Part shown: positions 6,654 to 11,800 of the stretch, in pieces
Layout: every line of letters starts with the position of its first letter
Numbering within the stretch: the stretch's first letter is position 1
Origin: Bacteroidales bacterium
GTDB taxonomy: Bacteria; Bacteroidota; Bacteroidia; Bacteroidales; UBA932
NCBI GenBank assembly: GCA_009784635.1
Contig: WRBG01000047.1
Span: forward strand, 1 to 11,800
Reading direction: 5' to 3'
Length of the DNA: 11,800 bases
Made by a program: the position numbers and the translations under genes
Notes under the pieces: generated by a model
Databases searched by the model: none
What the model saw: the letters and a program-made list of their open reading frames with translations, nothing else
What the model was told of the DNA's origin: nothing

Positions 6654-7424
6654 TTAAAGCAATTCCCCCGAGAACCATTCTTTAAACTCGTTCACGCGGG
6701 CCTTACTGATTATTATTTTATCCTTGGTCATTTTTGTGAGGTTGATGGAGAGGCGGCCGTTAAACCAATAATCAATATCAACGACTGCTTCTCTTGAAAT
6801 AAGGTATTGCCTGTTTGCCCTAAAAAAAACTTTTTTATTCAATATTTCGCCCAGTTCATCTAATGTATGCGGGATGGCGTACGATTCGCCGTTTCTGGTT
6901 AGGGCATGTACAATCCCGTCATTTATAAAGAAATACATTGCGGAGTCAACAGGCAGCGGGATGAGTTTGCCCCCCTTGCCCGGAATCAGAAAATGTGTTT
7001 TGTACTGTTTTTGCAGGTTCATGGACTTTATCAGCTGCGAGAGGGAATGGTTTTCCCGTTGACGGTTTCCTGCAAGCAGATACATCTTGTCAAAGGCCCG
7101 TTTTATGTCTTTTTCGCCTATCGGCTTTAACAGATAATCAACACTGCTGACCCTAAATGCAGTCAGAGCGTATTCGTCGTAAGCGGTTGTGAAAATAACG
7201 GGGCATTGGATTTCTGTATGTTCGAATATTTCAAATGCCGAGCCGTCAGCCAAATGAATATCCATAAAAACAAGTTCGGGCGCGGGGTTCTCTTGCAGCC
7301 ATTTGATGCTGTCTGTAATGGAATCGGTAATACCCACTATGTTACACTGCGGCGCAAGGTCGGCCAGCAATGCTTTCAAGTTGTTGACGGCAGCCTTTTC
7401 ATCTTCAATGATGAGTGTCTTCAT
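6654..7424 (-). CDS. LytTR-family DNA-binding response regulator
   Basis: A 256-residue two-domain regulator. The N-terminal receiver domain (about 1-120) has the acidic pocket EDE at 7-9, phospho-acceptor D55 in FMDIHLADG, T79 in FTTAYDEYA, and the conserved lysine K99 in YLLKPI. A linker of ~30 residues leads to a C-terminal LytTR DNA-binding domain (about 150-250) with the characteristic FRANRQYLIS motif. LytTR proteins bind paired direct repeats upstream of targets and usually act with a LytS-type kinase, which is encoded immediately upstream and overlaps it by 20 nt. The targets cannot be read from the sequence. The flanking efflux genes upstream and the rocD-ctlX pair downstream are both candidates on position alone. 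Confidence 0.93.
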   Translation of the reverse strand: MKTLIIEDEKAAVNNLKALLADLAPQCNIVGITDSITDSIKWLQENPAPELVFMDIHLADGSAFEIFEHTEIQCPVIFTTAYDEYALTAFRVSSVDYLLKPIGEKDIKRAFDKMYLLAGNRQRENHSLSQLIKSMNLQKQYKTHFLIPGKGGKLIPLPVDSAMYFFINDGIVHALTRNGESYAIPHTLDELGEILNKKVFFRANRQYLISREAVVDIDYWFNGRLSINLTKMTKDKIIISKARVNEFKEWFSGELL

Positions 7425-8487
7425 GGTCTTTGGGGTTGATTAACGGTATGCTGACGCAAAATTTATGGTCTTGATTGTCAATGATAATTTCTTGGTCGAA
7501 CAGTAAACGGTAGCGTTTGACTAAGTTATTCAGCCCGATTCCCGTTCCCGGACTGACGGTCAGTTTTGGCTGAATCGGATTGCATACGGACAACATTCCG
7601 TCTGCGGACGTTTTTACGGTAACTTTCAATGGATGGCGATTGCTTATTTCATTGTGTTTCACTGCATTTTCAATCAATACCTGCAAGGACATAGGAGGGA
7701 GCAGGCAGTGGTTCCATTTTTTGTCTGTTTGGATGTCAAAGACTAAGTTGTCTTCGTAACGCATCGCCAACAGGAATATGAAACTTTCTGTGAACTCCAA
7801 TTCTTGGGCAAGCGTGGCCTTTTGCGAAACATTTTCTTGAAGCATGTACCGCAACACATGGGACAACTCCTGCGTATAGCCTTGGGCTTTGACAGGTTCG
7901 TCTCGTATCAGCGAGCGCAGCGTGTTCAACGAATTGAAGAGCATGTGCGGATTGAGTTGGTTTTTTAGTGTTTCATACTGACTGAGTATGTTTTCCAATT
8001 TGAGTTGCTGGTTTTCGAGCATGATGTGTTGCTGTTTGCGCATCATGTAGATGATGTAGCAGCTGGTTGTTACTACACACGAAATGATAAAATCGCGGAC
8101 GGGATGCAAATAGTGGTGTTCGGTAGCCTGTACCACAGGTATGTCGAATATCTGATGCAGGTGGTAAAACGCATTGCTCAATAGGGTGCTGATAAGCCAG
8201 CACAGCAAAAACGAAAGTATGATTTTTCCTGCGGCCGATTTTACATAAGTCCGATTGAATCTGAAAGCCATCATATTGAGGACAAAAAGCAGCAACAGGG
8301 ACAGAAAAGAGAACAGCATTTCGTTGATGACCTCTATCAGCCGGATGTCAAGAAAAACATCATGCGTGTTGAAACTCCCCGACAGGGCGATTAATTCCGG
8401 AATATGAATCAGAAAACAAACCGCCGCCGAAATCAAAACCAATGACAGTCTATAATCATTTCCATGTATGAACCGGACGTCTTTCAT
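7405..8487 (-). CDS. LytS/YpdA-type sensor histidine kinase
   Basis: A 360-residue membrane kinase. Four hydrophobic segments occupy roughly residues 14-36, 54-76, 86-110 and 130-150, followed by a short coiled-coil-like stretch. The His_kinase-type phosphoacceptor box is QLNPHMLFNSLN (H181). The ATP-binding part has the N box LIENAVKHN near 272-280 and a glycine-rich GTGIGLNNL near 314. There is no large periplasmic sensor domain, so the signal is probably perceived in or near the membrane. I chose the ATG at 8487: an in-frame TTG at 8499 would add four residues but overlaps a -7-like box. The gene starts 18 nt after the adaptor gene and overlaps the response regulator gene by 20 nt, a coupling common for cognate pairs. 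The methionine in NPHMLF, where phenylalanine is usual, is a mild oddity. Confidence 0.91.
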   Translation of the reverse strand: MKDVRFIHGNDYRLSLVLISAAVCFLIHIPELIALSGSFNTHDVFLDIRLIEVINEMLFSFLSLLLLFVLNMMAFRFNRTYVKSAAGKIILSFLLCWLISTLLSNAFYHLHQIFDIPVVQATEHHYLHPVRDFIISCVVTTSCYIIYMMRKQQHIMLENQQLKLENILSQYETLKNQLNPHMLFNSLNTLRSLIRDEPVKAQGYTQELSHVLRYMLQENVSQKATLAQELEFTESFIFLLAMRYEDNLVFDIQTDKKWNHCLLPPMSLQVLIENAVKHNEISNRHPLKVTVKTSADGMLSVCNPIQPKLTVSPGTGIGLNNLVKRYRLLFDQEIIIDNQDHKFCVSIPLINPKDHEDTHH

Positions 8488-8496
8488 ATGTAGGAG

Positions 8497-8504
8497 CAAA
8501 GGTA
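8497..8504 (-). promoter_or_regulatory. Possible internal -7 box upstream of the sensor kinase
   Basis: The minus strand reads TACCTTTG, the same octamer as the candidate box of the phosphodiesterase gene. It starts 1 nt after the adaptor stop codon and ends 9 nt before the kinase ATG. A start of transcription about 7 nt downstream would give an almost leaderless kinase mRNA. No -33 element is evident, so this may be chance. Confidence 0.3.
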
Positions 8505-8505
8505 A

Positions 8506-9423
8506 CTATTTTCTTACCACCTGCGCGTTCACATACATCCCCGGACGAAATAACGAATGGTTGTTTACGACCTTTGCATAGACCTCCAACGAGCGGTTGA
8601 CCTCGTCTACGCGCTGGCCAATAGAAATGATTTGGCCGCCGAAACTTTCATTTCCCATGCCGTTGACGGTGAATTGTATTTCATCTCCCATTTTTATTTT
8701 GGTCAAGTCTTTCTCGTAGGCGGTGAGCCGTATCAGCGGATTGCTTTTGTCAATCACCTCGCACAGAGGCTCTCCCGCGCTTACATATCTTCCTGTATTC
8801 ATGTGCAGGTTGGTGATATAGCCGCTGATGGGGGCGCGGACTTCGAGCAGGGGCAAAATACTGTTTTCGATGACCGACTGCGGCGAGAGTCCCAGCATCG
8901 TCAATTGGGCTGCCGCCGCATCCTTGCGGCTTTTCATAGACAAATAGTCGGCCCTACTCTCTTGAAACCTTTTTTGCGAAGCCACTTCGTGCTGCGACAA
9001 AATTTCTTGACGCCTGTACTCCGCCTCCAAATATTCGCATTGGGCGTAGGCTTCTAAATAATTTTGCTGAAGATTGATAAATTCGGGGTTTTCTAAAGTT
9101 GCCAGCAGTTCGCCTTTGCGCACGTATTTGCCCGGCAAGAGGGAGGTATATTTCACAATGCCGTCCATAGACAGCGTTACCGTAGCGTGATGTCCGGGCG
9201 ACAATACAAAAATGCCGTAAAATGTTGCTTCATTAGAAGCTACTGTTGCAAAAGTGATTGCGTCTGTTTGTTCCAGTGGTATATCCGCCTGTTCCTGCTG
9301 TGCATCCGTTTGTTCCAGCTGCGCGCTCCGGTGTCCGACAACGGGCGCGGTGTTACTCCTTTGGGTATTGCTGCAAGACATGGTCAAAAACAGCGTTATA
9401 ATTATGACAGTTGCTTTCATCAT
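8506..9423 (-). CDS. RND efflux periplasmic adaptor (CusB/CzcB-type membrane fusion lipoprotein)
   Basis: A 305-residue adaptor linking the inner-membrane RND pump to the outer-membrane channel. The N-terminus is a lipoprotein signal ending at C17 (LTMSC), so the protein is probably lipid-anchored and faces the periplasm. A low-complexity Gln/Glu/Asp linker (about 36-55) precedes the first half of a barrel-sandwich (lipoyl-like) domain with VRKGELLATLENPE. An alpha-helical hairpin follows (about 115-180), then the second half with VRAPISGYITNLHMNTGRYVSAGEPL, a beta-barrel region (KMGDEIQF, GGQIISIGQ) and a short C-terminal strand set ending PGMYVNAQV. It is somewhat short for the family and lacks an extra C-terminal metal-binding domain. 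Its ATG directly follows the stop codon of the pump gene (TGAATG), which suggests translational coupling. Confidence 0.9.
   Translation of the reverse strand: MMKATVIIITLFLTMSCSNTQRSNTAPVVGHRSAQLEQTDAQQEQADIPLEQTDAITFATVASNEATFYGIFVLSPGHHATVTLSMDGIVKYTSLLPGKYVRKGELLATLENPEFINLQQNYLEAYAQCEYLEAEYRRQEILSQHEVASQKRFQESRADYLSMKSRKDAAAAQLTMLGLSPQSVIENSILPLLEVRAPISGYITNLHMNTGRYVSAGEPLCEVIDKSNPLIRLTAYEKDLTKIKMGDEIQFTVNGMGNESFGGQIISIGQRVDEVNRSLEVYAKVVNNHSLFRPGMYVNAQVVRK
9260..9318 (-). repeat. Short direct repeat in the adaptor linker
   Basis: Two near-identical 17-bp stretches at 9260-9276 and 9302-9318, 42 bp apart, encode two copies of LEQTDA. A related QEQAD lies between them. The repeat sits in the presumed flexible linker just after the lipid anchor, where length changes in steps of whole codons would be tolerated. 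Confidence 0.6.
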
Positions 9424-11800
9424 TCATCGGTTATTGTATAGTTCGTATTCTAATGCCGCTATGTTGTATTGATATATCATTTCGATGTATGCCTGTTTGA
9501 TTTCCAAAGCGCTGTTCATGCTTTGTATAAATTCGCCAATATTGGTTTCGTCGTGTTTCAATTGCAACTGTGCAGCTTGAATCAAGGCCTCGGCTTCGGG
9601 CAATGCCGAATTTTCAAAAAAACGGATACTTTCGCCGTATTTGCGCAATTCGGCCTTGAGTTCTTCGAGCCTGTTATTGAGTTGGCGGATGTTGTCCTGC
9701 GCTTCAAAGCGGGCTATTCCGGCGTCTATTTTTGCCTGTTGCACACGGCTTTTTTGGGCGTTGAAAACCAAGGGAACAGATAGGCCTATTGTCCACGAAT
9801 CAAGCCCCCTGTCGGGAAGGATATTTTGACGCTGAAATCCTGCCGAAAGCTCCGGAAAAAAACGACTTCTCTCTACTTTTACAGTCGCCTCCGCCTCGGA
9901 TACCATGCTGTCAAAATACGAAACATAGGTGGGGGAAAGTTGTCCGTCCGTTATATGCACATCAAACCGCCTCAGCAGGGTATCGGCAGGAACAAGCATA
10001 ACTTCTGAAAAACATACCCATTGCAACCGGACGGCAGCAATCCTAAATTCCTCCTCTGCTTGAAAGACCCTGTTTTGCATCGAAGCAGCCTGCGCCGTTG
10101 TCATGGTTTTCTCCAAAAGGGTTATCTCGCCCTGCCGGTAGCGCAGGTCTCCTGTGCGGGCAAGGAGTTCGGCAAGGTGGTTTTGTTCGCCCAACATGTG
10201 TTTCAAGTGGTAGGCATACTGATAATAGGCCCATGCGTGCTTTGCTTCGGCAACTATTTCTTTTTCGACCATATCGCGATAATACGCGCTGGTGTTGATT
10301 TGTTGTTCCACCAATGTGTTTTTGTAAAAGGGAGTGATGAAAGAACCCAGCGATTGCGTAACGGCAAACGAGCGGTCGTTGCGGATAGGGCTGTTGATTT
10401 GTCCCCTCGAATAGTCGAATGAGGTGGCGCCCAACTCCCATGATTCGCCTTTTGCCACGCGGTTTCGCTCTATGGTCGCGGTAGCCGATTTTAGGCGGGG
10501 ACTGTTTTCTTTTGCCATCGAAATTACCTCGTACAGGCTTACAACTTGTTGCGCCTGCATGGTATGGGAAACAATCAGCATGAAAATAAAGAATCCGGCA
10601 ACGGAAATCAGTCTTTTCCCCCATGTTCTCCTTCTTGAATACCTTCTCTTGGCTACCGAGAATATGCCCATCAAATGGAAAAATACGGGAATGATAATCA
10701 GCGAAAGGAAGGTGGAGACCAGCAATCCTCCAATGACAACCGTGGCTAACGGACGTTGCACTTCGGCGCCTGCCGATGTAGCCATCGCCATGGGTAAAAA
10801 GCCCAAAGACGCAACCAATCCCGTCAAAAACACAGGACGGAGCAGATGTGGCGTACCTTTAAATATGATTTTATGCGTTGTCATTCCATGGGTTGATTTT
10901 TGGGATAGAGATTTAAAGTGGTTTAACATGAGGATGCCGCAGAGGACAGACACTCCGAACAATGCAATAAAACCTACTCCCGCCGATATGCTAAACGGCA
11001 TTCCTCTAATCCAAAGCGCGCATACGCCGCCTATCATGGACAAGGGAACGGTGCTGAATATCACCAGCGTATAACTCATGCTGCGGAAAGCGATGAACAG
11101 CAGGAGGAGTATCAGCAACAGCGCGACAGGGACGACCACCAACAAGGTGCTGATGGCATTTTGCAGGTTTTCAAACTGTCCGCCATATTCAAAGTAATAT
11201 CCGGGTTTGAGTGAGACGTTTTCTTCGAGCGTGGCTCTGATTTTTGCTACCACATGTTGGATGTCTTCGCCGCGAACATTGACGCCGATGACGATTCTGC
11301 GTTTGGTTTCATCACGGTTGATTTGCAGGGGACCGCTCTCCAACCTCACCTGCGCAAATTCGGTAACGGGTATTTGTATGCCTTCGGCGGTGCGGATGAA
11401 AAACCGGTCTAAGTTAAAGTCCTGTACTTTTTGCTGGTCTAAGCGCACCACCAAGTCAAAGCGCCGCTCGTTCTCGAATACCGTTCCGGCCACCTCGCCG
11501 GCGTAGGCCGTGCGGATGATGGTGTTCAATTCTTCGATGTTGACGCCGTATCTGGCCAATTTGCTGCGGTCATACGTTACCACCAACTGGGGCAAGCCCA
11601 TTGTTTGTTCTACCAAAACATCATCCGCGCCGGCTATCTGTTCCATATATTTTGCGGCTTCGCGGGCTTTTGAGTAGAGTTCGTCCATATCTTCGCCAAA
11701 AAGTTTGACGGCAATATCGGCTTTTGCGCCTGTCATCAATTCATTGAAACGCAACTGAATCGGCTGTGTAAAGTTAAATTCTACATCTTTAATCGCTTCC
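9424..11800 (-). CDS. CzcA/CusA-type RND efflux pump fused to a TolC-like outer-membrane channel, 5'-partial
   Basis: The frame is open to the right edge. The in-window TTG at 11754 is internal, since upstream codons continue a normal CusA/CzcA sequence. About 790 residues are visible. The first part is the C-terminal half of a heavy-metal RND pump: the periplasmic domain (LMTGAKADIAVK, YDRSKLARYGV), then five membrane segments corresponding to the last five of the usual twelve, including GFIALFGVSVLCGILML and STFLSLIIIPVFFHL. A basic stretch (RRYSRRR) and a further hydrophobic segment ending TMQAQQ lead into ~375 residues of a TolC/CzcC-like outer-membrane factor with long helical repeats, ending YELYNNR. 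Such pump-channel fusions are known in Bacteroidota. The positions that carry copper-binding methionines in E. coli CusA appear here as non-methionine (AGEVAGTVF, GPLQINRDE), closer to CzcA, so divalent cations such as zinc, cobalt or cadmium are more likely than copper/silver. The adaptor gene follows with no gap. Confidence 0.92.
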   Translation of the reverse strand, partial: EAIKDVEFNFTQPIQLRFNELMTGAKADIAVKLFGEDMDELYSKAREAAKYMEQIAGADDVLVEQTMGLPQLVVTYDRSKLARYGVNIEELNTIIRTAYAGEVAGTVFENERRFDLVVRLDQQKVQDFNLDRFFIRTAEGIQIPVTEFAQVRLESGPLQINRDETKRRIVIGVNVRGEDIQHVVAKIRATLEENVSLKPGYYFEYGGQFENLQNAISTLLVVVPVALLLILLLLFIAFRSMSYTLVIFSTVPLSMIGGVCALWIRGMPFSISAGVGFIALFGVSVLCGILMLNHFKSLSQKSTHGMTTHKIIFKGTPHLLRPVFLTGLVASLGFLPMAMATSAGAEVQRPLATVVIGGLLVSTFLSLIIIPVFFHLMGIFSVAKRRYSRRRTWGKRLISVAGFFIFMLIVSHTMQAQQVVSLYEVISMAKENSPRLKSATATIERNRVAKGESWELGATSFDYSRGQINSPIRNDRSFAVTQSLGSFITPFYKNTLVEQQINTSAYYRDMVEKEIVAEAKHAWAYYQYAYHLKHMLGEQNHLAELLARTGDLRYRQGEITLLEKTMTTAQAASMQNRVFQAEEEFRIAAVRLQWVCFSEVMLVPADTLLRRFDVHITDGQLSPTYVSYFDSMVSEAEATVKVERSRFFPELSAGFQRQNILPDRGLDSWTIGLSVPLVFNAQKSRVQQAKIDAGIARFEAQDNIRQLNNRLEELKAELRKYGESIRFFENSALPEAEALIQAAQLQLKHDETNIGEFIQSMNSALEIKQAYIEMIYQYNIAALEYELYNNR
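10552..10617 (-). other. Signal-peptide-like segment at the pump-channel fusion joint
   Basis: The codons read from a basic KR through about 15 hydrophobic residues (including GFFIFMLIV) to SHTMQA, followed by QQVVSL. This looks like a complete signal peptide with a plausible signal peptidase I site after the alanine encoded at 10552-10554. It is preceded by a strongly basic cytoplasmic stretch. In the fused protein it would act as an extra membrane crossing that moves the channel domain to the periplasm, possibly with cleavage. Cleavage is inference. Confidence 0.6.

Noticed and set aside
10043..10624. 193-codon open frame on the minus strand inside the pump-channel fusion gene
   Set aside because: It is fully contained in a well-supported RND/TolC coding sequence in another frame, is rich in Arg/His/Cys/Gly, and shows no recognisable domain. 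It is a shadow frame.
10424..11074. 216-codon open frame on the plus strand antisense to the RND pump
   Set aside because: It mirrors the membrane segments of the pump in reverse complement and has no independent features.
11752..11754. TTG at 11754 as the start of the RND gene
   Set aside because: The upstream codons to the window edge continue a normal CusA/CzcA sequence (FNFTQPIQLRFNEL), so the gene starts outside the window.

Overview
The window reads as a chromosomal segment of a Bacteroidota bacterium, most likely Bacteroidales. Three observations point there: an RND metal-efflux pump fused in one frame to its TolC-type outer-membrane channel, a LytS/LytTR two-component pair, and Bacteroidota-style -7 boxes (TAnnTTTG) with no clear Shine-Dalgarno sequences. 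Species and habitat cannot be read from the sequence. Gene density is very high and no tRNA, rRNA, CRISPR array or insertion sequence is visible.

Layout. (1) Positions 2-1804 (+): the 3' part of a modular, glycine-rich repeat surface-type protein, closed by a hairpin terminator that could serve both strands. (2) 1873-3255 (-): an AGCS-family sodium:amino-acid symporter. It is divergent from (3) 3376-4455 (+), a secreted PHP-domain phosphodiesterase. The 120-bp gap between them carries a -7-like box on each strand and a near-palindrome between the boxes. (4) From 4437 to the right edge everything is on the minus strand and tightly packed. In transcription order: a CzcA-type RND pump fused to a TolC-like channel (5' end outside the window), its lipoprotein periplasmic adaptor, a LytS-type sensor kinase, a LytTR response regulator, ornithine aminotransferase (rocD), and a CtlX-type citrulline/guanidino hydrolase. 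Gaps between these genes are 0, 18, -20, 12 and 18 nt, so one long transcription unit is plausible.

How the genes may work together. RND pump, adaptor and channel together form a tripartite exporter. The kinase and regulator directly follow and may control it. CtlX followed by RocD would turn citrulline into ornithine and then glutamate semialdehyde. The physical linkage of efflux, sensing and citrulline/ornithine catabolism is the most unusual large-scale feature here; any functional link is inference.

The finer signals most worth checking are an intragenic recombination scar in the repeat protein, a signal-peptide-like segment at the pump-channel fusion joint, and the divergent promoter palindrome. 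I did not find a clearly new defence or mobile system.
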